Assembly (NCBI RefSeq): GCF_000293885.2
Contig: NZ_CP010945.1
Span: 3,492,001-3,556,000 of the forward strand
From: Pseudomonas fluorescens NCIMB 11764
GTDB taxonomy: Bacteria; Pseudomonadota; Gammaproteobacteria; Pseudomonadales; Pseudomonadaceae
Direction of reading: 5' to 3'
Length of the DNA stretch: 64,000 nt
The number at the start of each line of letters is the position of its first letter. Position 1 is the first letter of the stretch. Position numbers and translations under genes: made by a program. Shown one piece after another: positions 43,718 through 51,960 of this stretch. The notes under the pieces were generated by a model. That model saw only the letters and a list, made by a program, of their open reading frames with translations, was not told where the DNA came from and did not search any database.

Positions 43718-43895
43718 CTGGAAACAAGCACTGAGCCTGACCAGCGTTCAGGCTGGTGGTGCCATTGCGGCACTGGGTGTGGCTGAGCAACTGATGCCAT
43801 CGCTTCAGGCGGTCCTTCCGCCGATTGCTTACGGCGTGCTAGGCCTGCTGGTAATGATTGCTCGGGTAATCCTCCAGCCGAAGCTGGCTAAGTAG
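43701..43895 (+). CDS. Holin-like membrane protein, 64 residues
   Basis: Two hydrophobic helices (about 13-25, VQAGGAIAALGVA, and about 37-57, PIAYGVLGLLVMIARVI) with a basic C-terminus are the layout of small class II-type holins, which open the inner membrane to the endolysin. The gene lies with the candidate spanin genes. Family identity is inferred from topology and position. Confidence 0.65.
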   Translation: MTLIDNWKQALSLTSVQAGGAIAALGVAEQLMPSLQAVLPPIAYGVLGLLVMIARVILQPKLAK

Positions 43896-43904
43896 GTCGT
43901 CGCT

Positions 43905-44243
43905 ATGGCTAGGCTTACCACTCTCGCCACCAGGGTGAAGACCCAGGGTGATCGGTTGGCCACTGTAGACCCGGAGTCATGGCGCTCCGACAAGCGCACA
44001 TCCAATCAGCGTGGCTACACCTACGAATGGCAGCAGGCACGATTGGTGTTCCTCAATGAGAACCCGTTGTGCACGTACTGCGACCGTGAAGGCCGCGTGA
44101 CTGGCGCATGCATCGTTGACCACAAGATCCCTCATCGTGGAGACATGGTGCTGTTCTGGGACCGAACCAACTGGCAGTCGCTCTGCAAGCCCTGCCACGA
44201 CGTGGTGAAGAAGCGCGAAGAGGCTCAGCTGCCCAGATGGTGA
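43905..44243 (+). CDS. HNH endonuclease
   Basis: The product has 112 residues. CTYCDREG, then VDHKIPHRGD, NWQSLCKPCHD form an HNH nuclease with a zinc-binding Cys4 frame and the catalytic His of DHKIP. HNH proteins beside the terminase of HK97-like phages cooperate with it in cos cleavage, as shown for HK97 gp74. Confidence 0.9.
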   Translation: MARLTTLATRVKTQGDRLATVDPESWRSDKRTSNQRGYTYEWQQARLVFLNENPLCTYCDREGRVTGACIVDHKIPHRGDMVLFWDRTNWQSLCKPCHDVVKKREEAQLPRW

Positions 44244-44426
44244 GGTGGTAGCTAGGGTCAGGCTTGGCGCAGAGGTGAAGCACATCAACTCCCCGAACCC
44301 TGCACCAGAACGGTGCGGAACGTCAGTCACTCACCCCGGGGGGGGCAAAATTTGGGAAAGGGAAAAGCTTCTAGACCACTCGCCCCCGCACGGACAGATT
44401 TTTTTCCTCTCATAGGTTTTTTGTTA
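44244..44426. other. Candidate cos region between HNH and terminase genes
   Basis: This gap holds no gene. It contains CCCCGGGGGGGG (44334-44345) followed by CAAAATTTGGGAAAGGG, strand-biased G-rich DNA in the position of cos in HK97-type phages. The cut site itself cannot be read from sequence. Confidence 0.4.
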
Positions 44427-44912
44427 ATGGCATTAACACCCAAACAGCAGGCATTTGTGAATGCTGTTAGGGAAGGTGCGTCCAATAAAAGTGCAGCCAT
44501 CGCCGCGGGCTACGCGGTCGACAGCGCATCGGTCGCCGGTTCAAGGTTGGCAAAACATCCCGCCGTCATGGCTGCCCTTGCAGCGTCGGGCGTTAACAAA
44601 ATTGTTAAAGCCCGCGCACCTAGGTCTGCACCAGCCGCCGACGTCGGGGAAGCGTTCGAAGAAACTACCGAAGCCGGTTTCGATCTCGCCCAGGCGATGC
44701 GGCACAGCGACCCCAAGGACTTTTTGCTCGCCGTAATGAACGACTTCGGTAGCGAAGCCAAGCTTCGAGTCGATGCGGCAAAAGCGCTGATGCCTTTCGT
44801 TCACCAGCGCAAGGGCGATGCTGGGAAAAAACAGGACAAGCAGGACGCCGCGAAGCAGGCCGGTACCGGTCGCTTCGGCACCGGTGCGCCACCGCTCCGC
44901 GCGGTGAAGTGA
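44427..44912 (+). CDS. Terminase small subunit
   Basis: The product has 161 residues. LTPKQQAFVNAVREG and AAIAAGYAVDSASVAGSRL are the helix-turn-helix of the P27/Terminase_2 type, which binds the packaging site. The C-terminal 40 residues are Lys/Gln-rich. The ribosome binding site before ATG 44427 is weak. It is followed by the large subunit. Confidence 0.88.
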   Translation: MALTPKQQAFVNAVREGASNKSAAIAAGYAVDSASVAGSRLAKHPAVMAALAASGVNKIVKARAPRSAPAADVGEAFEETTEAGFDLAQAMRHSDPKDFLLAVMNDFGSEAKLRVDAAKALMPFVHQRKGDAGKKQDKQDAAKQAGTGRFGTGAPPLRAVK

Positions 44913-44913
44913 T

Positions 44914-46605
44914 ATGGAATGGACAACCGCTTGCCCTGATTGGGAAAGGCGCATCTTGGCGAGCGAGTCGCTGGTGCCAGTTGTTCCACTGTTCCCCACA
45001 GAACGCACAGAAGCGATGGAGGTTTTCAAACAGCTTCGTGTCGCGGACATGGCCGGCAAGCCAACGATGGGCGAAGTCTCCCGCGACTGGATCATCGATT
45101 TTGTTGGTTCAGTGTTCGGTTCGTACGATCCAGAACAGGGTCGCCGTCTGATCACCGAGTTCTTCCTTCTGATCTCGAAGAAGAACACTAAGTCGACGAC
45201 CGCCGCCGGGATCATGCTCACTGCGCTGATCCGCAACTGGCGTCATTCGGCAGAGTTCCTGATCCTTGCGCCGACGATTGAGATCGCCAACAACAGTTTC
45301 TTTCCTGCGCGGGACATGGTGAACAGCGACGACGAACTGTCGGAACTGCTCCAGGTGCAGGACCACACACGAACCATCACTCACCGCCTGACCGGCGCCA
45401 CATTGAAAGTAGTGGCTGCCGACAGCGACACGGTCGGCGGCAAGAAAGCCACCGGAGTTCTGATCGATGAGTTGTGGTTGTTCGGTAAGCGGCCCAACGC
45501 CGAGAACATGCTGCGCGAAGCCTGCGGCGGTCTGGCGTCACGGCCTGAAGGTTTCACCATCTTTCTCTCCACCCAATCCGACGAGCCTCCGGCTGGCGTA
45601 TTTCGGCAGAAGCTGAACTATGCCCGCGGCGTACGGGATGGGCGCATCAACGACAAACGCTTTCTTCCGGTGATTTACGAATTTCCGGAAGAGATGATCA
45701 AGGCAAACAAGCATCGGGATCCTGCCAACTTCTTCGTCACCAACCCGAACATGGGGGCGTCAGTCGACACCGAGTTTCTGCTTCGTGAATTCCAAAAGGC
45801 GAATGAGGACGGCGAGGAATCAATGCGGGGCTTCCTTGCGAAGCACCTGAACGTTGAGATCGGTTTGGCGCTTCGCTCAGATCGCTGGGCGGGAGCCGAG
45901 TTCTGGGAAGCCCAAGCGCGCCCGGCAGGTGTCAGCTTCGAGTACTTGCTTGATCGCAGCGAAGTCATTGATGTGGGAATCGATGGTGGCGGGCTGGATG
46001 ACTTGCTTGGCTTTGCAGCGATCGGCCGGGACCGGGATACGAGGGAGTGGTTGTTGTGGACCCATGCCTGGGCACACCCATCAGTGCTGATTCGGCGGAA
46101 AAGTGAGGCGGCCAGGTTTCATGACTTTGCTCGCGATGGGCATCTGACGCTGGTGAAAACCATCGGAGATGACGTAGCCGAAGTGGCGCAGCTGGTGGCG
46201 CGGATAGAAATGGCTGGGCTGCTCGATAAGGTCGGCGTCGACCCGGCTGGCGTTGGGGCGATTCTGGATGCGTTAGTGGAAGCCGAAGTGCCAGAGGAAA
46301 AGGTCATCGGCATTTCTCAAGGCTGGAAGCTCGGCGGCGCCATCAAGACGACTGAGCGCCGGCTGGCGGAGGGAGGTTTGGTGCACGGCGGTCAACCGCT
46401 TATGAACTGGTGCTGCGGGAATGCTCGAGTAGAGCCCCGCGGGAACTCCATTCTCATTACCAAACAGGCATCGGGCTTCGCCAAGATCGACCCGCTCATG
46501 GCCACATTCAATGCCGTATCGCTGATCTCGTTAAACCCGCAAGCCCAAGGCGGGCTCGACAACTACCTCTCCGGCGGATTCTTCGGACTCATCGGCTCGA
46601 ACTAA
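44914..46605 (+). CDS. Terminase large subunit
   Basis: The product has 563 residues. The ATPase part has a Walker A-like LLISKKNTKSTTAAG near 87 and Walker B TGVLIDELWLFG near 183; the C-terminal nuclease shows DVGIDGGG with an acidic metal ligand near 351. It cuts concatemeric DNA and pumps it into the prohead. It belongs to the HK97 gp2-like terminases. The stop lies ten bases before the portal gene. Confidence 0.93.
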   Translation: MEWTTACPDWERRILASESLVPVVPLFPTERTEAMEVFKQLRVADMAGKPTMGEVSRDWIIDFVGSVFGSYDPEQGRRLITEFFLLISKKNTKSTTAAGIMLTALIRNWRHSAEFLILAPTIEIANNSFFPARDMVNSDDELSELLQVQDHTRTITHRLTGATLKVVAADSDTVGGKKATGVLIDELWLFGKRPNAENMLREACGGLASRPEGFTIFLSTQSDEPPAGVFRQKLNYARGVRDGRINDKRFLPVIYEFPEEMIKANKHRDPANFFVTNPNMGASVDTEFLLREFQKANEDGEESMRGFLAKHLNVEIGLALRSDRWAGAEFWEAQARPAGVSFEYLLDRSEVIDVGIDGGGLDDLLGFAAIGRDRDTREWLLWTHAWAHPSVLIRRKSEAARFHDFARDGHLTLVKTIGDDVAEVAQLVARIEMAGLLDKVGVDPAGVGAILDALVEAEVPEEKVIGISQGWKLGGAIKTTERRLAEGGLVHGGQPLMNWCCGNARVEPRGNSILITKQASGFAKIDPLMATFNAVSLISLNPQAQGGLDNYLSGGFFGLIGSN

Positions 46606-46615
46606 TAGGCTGACT

Positions 46616-47827
46616 ATGGCATCTCGTTGGTACAACCCGCTGTCCTGGCGCATGTTCGGATACAACGATCCTGTGACCGGAGATTACGTCGAGGTCGACA
46701 TGACCATTGGCGGGAAGCGGACCAAGTCGGGGGTGGTGATCACCGCGAAAAACGCGATGACCATTCCCATCATCTGGTCTTGCATCAAGATCCTGAGCGA
46801 ATCGGTATCAGGCCTTCCACTCAAAATATATGACGATGCAAGCGGCGCTCGTGTTCTGGTTGATTCCAAAACGCGCCCGGCCCGGGTGCTCCGAAAGCCT
46901 AATCCTCACATGACGCGCCTCAATTTTTTGAAGTGCGCTGTGGTGAACATGGCGCTACGCGGCAACGCCTACTCAATTATCGAGCGCGCCGAAAACGGCG
47001 ACTGGATCGGCTTCATTCCGGTGAACGCCGACAACGTCGAGGTCGATACCAGCGACGATCTCATCTACTGGGTGACCCTCGGCGAGCGGTTTCCGGTCTC
47101 GCCGGAGAACATGCTGCATTTCAAATTGTTCAGCGGCGACGGCATCAATGGGCTTTCGCCCGTTGAACACATGGCGGAATCCATGGGGCTCGCCAAGACC
47201 GCGCAGGATTGGTCGTCTCGCTTCATGCGAAAAGGCGGGTTCACTGGGGGCTATGTCATCTATGACCAGTTCCTGACCGCCGCTCAACAGACGCAGATAC
47301 TCGCTAAATTTCCCGATGTTCGGAAAGGCGATGTCGATGACATCGGCTCAATGGGGATTCTGCAGGGCGGACCAAAAATAACCCCGGCCGGCCTGAGTCA
47401 AAAGGATAGTCAGTTCATCGAGTCGCAGCAGTTCCAGGAAGAAGCGCTGGCTGGTGTTTACGGCGTTCCTCTCTACTTGGCCAACCGCGCCGGCAAGACA
47501 TCGATCATGGGGTCGAACCTGGAGCAGCAAACCAGCGGGTTCGTCACCTTCGGCCTGAAGCCATACCTCGACGCCGTCGAGGATGAAATGAACGACAAGC
47601 TTTTCAGCGGTACGACTCAGTTCGTTGAGTTCATCGTTGAGGGTTTGCTGCGCGCGGACAGCGCGGGACGCGCCACGTATTACCAGGCTGCTTTGGGCGG
47701 CTCTGGTGGATCCGGCTGGATGTGCATCAACGAAGTCCGCGACAAAGAAAACCTGCCACGCCTGGACGGCGATGAATACAACCGGGTCACCCGGTGGGAG
47801 ATGCAGACCAATGCTCAGCAAACTTGA
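46616..47827 (+). CDS. Portal protein, HK97 type
   Basis: The product has 403 residues. A first part with VYMTIGG-like strands (VDMTIGGKRTKSG), then NAMTIPIIWSCIKILSESV and LPLKIYDD, and the helix GEFVTFGLKPYLDAVEDEMN-like stretch are standard for HK97-family portals. It forms the dodecameric DNA gate at one capsid vertex. It overlaps the protease start by 17 bases. Confidence 0.92.
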   Translation: MASRWYNPLSWRMFGYNDPVTGDYVEVDMTIGGKRTKSGVVITAKNAMTIPIIWSCIKILSESVSGLPLKIYDDASGARVLVDSKTRPARVLRKPNPHMTRLNFLKCAVVNMALRGNAYSIIERAENGDWIGFIPVNADNVEVDTSDDLIYWVTLGERFPVSPENMLHFKLFSGDGINGLSPVEHMAESMGLAKTAQDWSSRFMRKGGFTGGYVIYDQFLTAAQQTQILAKFPDVRKGDVDDIGSMGILQGGPKITPAGLSQKDSQFIESQQFQEEALAGVYGVPLYLANRAGKTSIMGSNLEQQTSGFVTFGLKPYLDAVEDEMNDKLFSGTTQFVEFIVEGLLRADSAGRATYYQAALGGSGGSGWMCINEVRDKENLPRLDGDEYNRVTRWEMQTNAQQT

Positions 47828-48455
47828 AGTCCCCTTCGAGGTAAAAGCCGTCGATGACGCGGGCAACTTCGAGGGTTACGCGGCGGTGTTCAACAACATC
47901 GATTTGGGTGACGACGTCATCCTGCCCGGCGCTTTCACCAAGGTGAAGACCACCCGCGCTGGCCGCTTGAAGTTGGCACTCTTTCATGACTTGAAACTTC
48001 TTGTTGGCTCGGCTGAATTCAGTCAGGACGATCACGGCCTGCACCTAAAAGGCAAGGTCAACCTTGCTGTGAGTTATGCGCGAGACGCTTACGAGCTGAT
48101 GAAAGAAGGCACCCTCGACAGTATGTCGATCGGCTTCAACACCTTGCTTTCAACATTTGAAGAGCGTGCAGGCCGCACGGTTCGAATCATCAAGCAAGCG
48201 GAGCTTTGGGAGGCATCGATCGTGCCCTTCGGCATGAACCCCCAGGCAACTATTTCCGATGTGAAGTCGGATATCAGACTTTTTGAAAATGCCCTGCGCG
48301 AACGCATGGGCCTTTCGCAGAAGGAAGCGGCAGCCGTCGCTTCGCTCGGCTACTCCGCAGTACACCGTGATGGTGGAACGGCGGCCACGGCGATCGTGGA
48401 TGAGCTGAAAGAAATATCCAACCTGTTCAGAAATCAATTTGGAGTTCAGCCATGA
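47811..48455 (+). CDS. Prohead protease, HK97 type
   Basis: The product has 214 residues. FEGYAAVFNNIDLGDD begins the fold; LFHD carries the catalytic His, SMSIGF the Ser and ELWEASIVPFGMN the Glu/Ser end of the U35 active site. It removes the scaffolding part of the capsid protein and itself during maturation. It overlaps the capsid start by four bases. Confidence 0.93.
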   Translation: MLSKLEVPFEVKAVDDAGNFEGYAAVFNNIDLGDDVILPGAFTKVKTTRAGRLKLALFHDLKLLVGSAEFSQDDHGLHLKGKVNLAVSYARDAYELMKEGTLDSMSIGFNTLLSTFEERAGRTVRIIKQAELWEASIVPFGMNPQATISDVKSDIRLFENALRERMGLSQKEAAAVASLGYSAVHRDGGTAATAIVDELKEISNLFRNQFGVQP

Positions 48456-49660
48456 CCGCTGATGTTAAAGAAATTCGCGAGGCCCTCGAAAAGCAGCTCA
48501 AAGAAGGCTTCGGCACACTGCAAGTCAAGTACGACGCAGTGTCTGACGAGCTTGAAAAAGGCAGCACCGCATCTGCCGATCTGAAAAAGCAGATCGAAAA
48601 CCAAAAAGGCGAGATCGAACGCGTCATCGAGCAGGTGCAGAAGCTCGAAGAAAAGGGCGTGAAGCTGCGCAATCAAAACCCTGAGAAGAAAAGCTTCATT
48701 GACTTCGTCAAGGGTAATGACAAGTACCAGGCACTGGCTCAGAAAAGCCAAAGCTTCGCCGAGATGGAAGTTACCAAGTCCGACATGGCCAGCATGGCTG
48801 AAACCAAAGTCACCAGCGCGGGCCTGGTTGCTCCGCAGTACGACACGGTGATTCAGGGCGCTCCACGCCAGAACCTGCTTATCCGTGACCTGATTCCGAC
48901 TACTCCGGTTACTGGTCAGTCGTTCACCTACTTTCGTGAACTGCTGCACACGCTGGGCGCGGGCATGGTAGCTGAAGGTGCGGCCAAGCCAACCAGCAAC
49001 GTGACCTTCGAACAAGTTACCGACATCATCAAGAAAATCGCAGTATGGATGCCGGTCACCGATGAAGCGCTCGACGACGTCCCTCAGCTCTACAGCTACA
49101 TCCAGGAACTGCTGCGTTATGACCTCGAGCTGAAGCGCGAAGGTCAGTTGCTGAAAGGCGACGGCATCGGTAACAACCTCAACGGCATCATGACCCAGGC
49201 CACAGCGTTCGACACAGACCTCACCAAAGCCACCGACACGGCGATTGATACTGTGCGCCGTGCGATCTACCAGGCGCGCAAGCAATCCAAGCTGCCAGCG
49301 GATGCGGTTGTGATGTCCGATCTGGACTGGATGAACATCGAGCTGCAGAAGGATGGCGAGAACCGCTACCTGTTCGCGAATTTGCAGGGGCTGTCGACCC
49401 CAATCTTGTGGGGTCGCCCAGTGGTTGCTTCCGACAGTATGGACGAAGGCGATGGCGCAACCACCGGCGGTGAATTTCTGACTGGTTCGTTCCAGCAGGG
49501 CGCTCGTATCTACGACCGCATGGCGTTCACCATCAAGGTCGGCATGATCAACGACGACTTCATTAAAAACCAGCGCGCCATTCTGGTCGAAGAGCGTCTT
49601 GGTCTGGCAGTTCGTAAGAAGTATGCCTTTGTGAAAGGCCGCTTCGCGCTGACTGAATAA
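48452..49660 (+). CDS. Major capsid protein, HK97 fold
   Basis: The product has 402 residues. Residues about 1-90 are a charged coiled coil, the delta scaffolding domain that the protease cuts off. The mature shell protein begins before GLVAPQYDTVIQ, with LLIRDLIPTTPVTGQSFTY, later EGAAKPTSNVTFEQV, AVWMPVTDEALDD and VVASDSM, all standard for the HK97 family. Confidence 0.95.
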   Translation: MTADVKEIREALEKQLKEGFGTLQVKYDAVSDELEKGSTASADLKKQIENQKGEIERVIEQVQKLEEKGVKLRNQNPEKKSFIDFVKGNDKYQALAQKSQSFAEMEVTKSDMASMAETKVTSAGLVAPQYDTVIQGAPRQNLLIRDLIPTTPVTGQSFTYFRELLHTLGAGMVAEGAAKPTSNVTFEQVTDIIKKIAVWMPVTDEALDDVPQLYSYIQELLRYDLELKREGQLLKGDGIGNNLNGIMTQATAFDTDLTKATDTAIDTVRRAIYQARKQSKLPADAVVMSDLDWMNIELQKDGENRYLFANLQGLSTPILWGRPVVASDSMDEGDGATTGGEFLTGSFQQGARIYDRMAFTIKVGMINDDFIKNQRAILVEERLGLAVRKKYAFVKGRFALTE

Positions 49661-49709
49661 CTCTCCTTGTCATCCGGGGCCTTCTGGCCCCAACCACCTG
49701 GAAAATATC

Positions 49710-49901
49710 ATGGAAATTAAAGTGCTTTGGGGCTTCGAGGGCGATCCTGAAAAGCTCAAAACCGGGAACGGCCGCGTGATGGCCGGCGCCGTTCTTGATC
49801 TCGATGACGACGAATATGCGCACGCCCTCATCGGTAAAGGCCTTGCCGAGATCGTGAAGCCTGCCACCACCAAACAAGCTAAGCCCAACGAGAACAAGTG
49901 A
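49710..49901 (+). CDS. Small head-region protein, 63 residues
   Basis: The product has a strand (EIKVLWGFEGD), an acidic middle (VLDLDDDEYAHALIGKG) and a Lys-rich tail. It lies between capsid and connector genes, where short accessory or head-tail proteins are common. No clear family is recognised. Confidence 0.65.
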   Translation: MEIKVLWGFEGDPEKLKTGNGRVMAGAVLDLDDDEYAHALIGKGLAEIVKPATTKQAKPNENK

Positions 49902-50209
49902 TGATCGAGCTATCCCTGGTGAAGCAACATTTGCGCGTCGATCACGATGATGAAGATGTCCTGATCCAGGGGTATATCGACGGTGCGCTTGCTCACGTCG
50001 AGCAGCATTGTGATCGGGAGCTGGTTACGGTTGATCCCGTACTGCCCGAACAAATGGGTCTGACCAAAGATGTCATTCAGGCCGTTCTACTGCTTGTGGG
50101 GCATTGGTACTCGAATCGTGAGGCCGTGATGATCGGCTCGAACGGTGTTTCCGCGACCGAAGTGCCGCTCGCGTATGAGCGGTTGCTCTGGTACCGCAAG
50201 CGCTTCTGA
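49898..50209 (+). CDS. Head-tail connector, gp6-like
   Basis: The product has 103 residues. VKQHLRVDHDDEDVLIQGYIDGAL and AVLLLVGHWYSNREAV are the two helical motifs of the HK97 gp6/SPP1 gp15-like adaptor that binds under the portal. The gene is in the usual position after the capsid genes. Confidence 0.9.
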   Translation: MMIELSLVKQHLRVDHDDEDVLIQGYIDGALAHVEQHCDRELVTVDPVLPEQMGLTKDVIQAVLLLVGHWYSNREAVMIGSNGVSATEVPLAYERLLWYRKRF

Positions 50210-50218
50210 GGAATTGTC

Positions 50219-50629
50219 ATGGCTGCTTACCGCGAACCCGCCGCGGGCGAGTTGAACCGACGCCTGGCGATCCGCCGCAGGACCGATCAGCCGGCGGATA
50301 ATATGGGGTTGGATTCGACCTTCTCCGTGTTGAAAGCCCGATGGGGGAAGATCCAGCCAGTGGGCACGGCGGTGTACTCCGAAGGTGTGCAAACCGACGT
50401 AAAGATCACCCACCGCATCTGGTTCAGGATCATCAAGGGCATCACCGACGCTCATGAAATCGTGCACGTAACGCGTGTGCCAGGCGTTGATGATGTTTAC
50501 GAGGTTGTCCCGGAAACACCGTTGTATCGCGTCAAACGCTCAGCAGACATGAACGGCTCCAGGCGCTTCACGCTACTGGAAGTCGAAGAGCTCAGCCCAT
50601 CGCAATCAGGAGCGGGCATCTATGTCTAA
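50219..50629 (+). CDS. Head closure/adaptor protein
   Basis: The product has 136 residues, beta-rich, with LNRRLAIRRRTDQP near the start and RIIKGITDAHEIVHV, matching phage head-tail joining proteins (SPP1 gp16/lambda FII type). It seals the DNA-filled head and docks the tail. Confidence 0.85.
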   Translation: MAAYREPAAGELNRRLAIRRRTDQPADNMGLDSTFSVLKARWGKIQPVGTAVYSEGVQTDVKITHRIWFRIIKGITDAHEIVHVTRVPGVDDVYEVVPETPLYRVKRSADMNGSRRFTLLEVEELSPSQSGAGIYV

Positions 50630-51143
50630 CTCGGCATCGATTGACGGTTACCTGCACGTCGAGGGCTTCGACAACTTTGAGCGAGATGCCTTCGACAAGC
50701 GAAAGATCCGCGCCGGGATGCGCAAGGTTGGTCTTCTCATAACCCAGCGCGCACAGATGAACCTGGTTATGGGCAAGGGCCAGGAGGGCTATCCGGTCAA
50801 TCGCACCGGCACCACGGTCGAGTCGGTCAGCTTCAAGGTGTCTCGGTCCGGATTCTTGGTCCGCATCTCTCCGACCAAAACGTCGGCCATGGAAGAGTTC
50901 TATCCGGCCTACCTGCACTACGGGGTAAAGAAGGGGCGAAAGCTCGGCAAACTGGCACCCGGTGCTGGCAAAGGTAAATCCAACCGTCGCGCCGCCGGTG
51001 CCAGAGCGGCAGCACTCGCCGAGCGTGCGTCAGGCGAATGGCGAATCAAGCCCCGCGATAACTACATGGCCGACGCGCTACAGGACTCGGCCACGCAAGT
51101 TCAATCAATCCTTTCTGCTGCGTTCGCCGCTGCCCTGGGTTGA
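50622..51143 (+). CDS. Tail completion protein, HK97 gp10-like
   Basis: The product has 173 residues. KVGLLITQRAQMNLV and the final RIKPRDNYMADALQDS are seen in the gp10/tail-completion family. A Lys/Arg-rich loop (KKGRKLGKLAPGAGKGKSN) interrupts the fold. It overlaps the upstream gene by eight bases. Confidence 0.75.
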   Translation: MSNSASIDGYLHVEGFDNFERDAFDKRKIRAGMRKVGLLITQRAQMNLVMGKGQEGYPVNRTGTTVESVSFKVSRSGFLVRISPTKTSAMEEFYPAYLHYGVKKGRKLGKLAPGAGKGKSNRRAAGARAAALAERASGEWRIKPRDNYMADALQDSATQVQSILSAAFAAALG

Positions 51144-51166
51144 TCCACGCAATTACGGACACCTTT

Positions 51167-51757
51167 ATGAAACTGAACCCGCTCGTCGCACACCTGCGGC
51201 AGGCTTGCCCGTCCTTTGCTGGAAGGGTGACCGGCGGCATCGACTGGGATGCTGTAGTCGAGAGTGCGCAGTTGCCGCTTCCCGCTGCCTACGTGATTGC
51301 AACCGCTGATGCTGCCGCCCCGAGCAGGGCACAGAATATGGTGATCCAGGACATCACGGACCAGTTCAACGTGGTAATCGTGCTCGACACCTCAGACGAG
51401 CGAGGGCAGGCGGACAACGATTTGTTGCATGACATGCGTGCCGAGCTATGGCGCGCCCTGATTGGGTTTATCCCATCGCCCGAATACACGCCAATCGAAT
51501 ACGGCAAAGGGGCGCTGCTACACATCAGCCGCGCCCGTGTGGTTTACCAATTCACATTCTTCAGCGAATTCCAGATTGGCCGCAACAGAGCCGATCAGCC
51601 GGCCGAAACATGGCAGGAGCTAGAACTCGACGGCCTCACCGGTTTTACAGGCGTCGATTTCAAAATGGATTGCATCGATCCCGCGGACCCGAACCTGCAA
51701 CGACCCGGCCCGGATGGGCGCATTGAAGTGCATTTCTCAGGAGACGTAACACCATGA
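51167..51757 (+). CDS. Tail terminator, Gp37/DUF1834-like
   Basis: The product has 196 residues from ATG 51167 (an in-frame TTG at 51140 is an alternative). It has the pattern of Mu gp37-type proteins: a helical start, FNVVIVLDTSDERGQ and VYQFTFFSEFQIG. Such proteins cap the tail tube and sheath at the head end. It stands just before DUF2635 and the sheath gene, as in Mu. Confidence 0.75.
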   Translation: MKLNPLVAHLRQACPSFAGRVTGGIDWDAVVESAQLPLPAAYVIATADAAAPSRAQNMVIQDITDQFNVVIVLDTSDERGQADNDLLHDMRAELWRALIGFIPSPEYTPIEYGKGALLHISRARVVYQFTFFSEFQIGRNRADQPAETWQELELDGLTGFTGVDFKMDCIDPADPNLQRPGPDGRIEVHFSGDVTP

Positions 51758-51960
51758 CCAAGCGCATCACTGTGGTGCCGGCCAAAGGCCGCTCTGTGCC
51801 CGATCCGGAGGCTGGCGACTTGTTGCCTGTTGAAGGCCGGGAAGTTCCCGACAACGCCTGGTGGCGCCGCCGCCAAGCTGACGGCGACGTCAAGCTCAAG
51901 GATGTCGAAACCTCTACCACCAAGGCCGTAACCACGGCGAAACCTGAGGTGGCCAAATAA
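51754..51960 (+). CDS. DUF2635 protein
   Basis: The product has 68 residues. VVPAKGRSVPDPEAGDLLP, then EVPDNAWWRRRQADGDV match DUF2635, equivalent to Mu gp38, a short protein always found before the sheath gene. Its exact role is unknown. It overlaps the sheath start by one base. Confidence 0.88.
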   Translation: MTKRITVVPAKGRSVPDPEAGDLLPVEGREVPDNAWWRRRQADGDVKLKDVETSTTKAVTTAKPEVAK

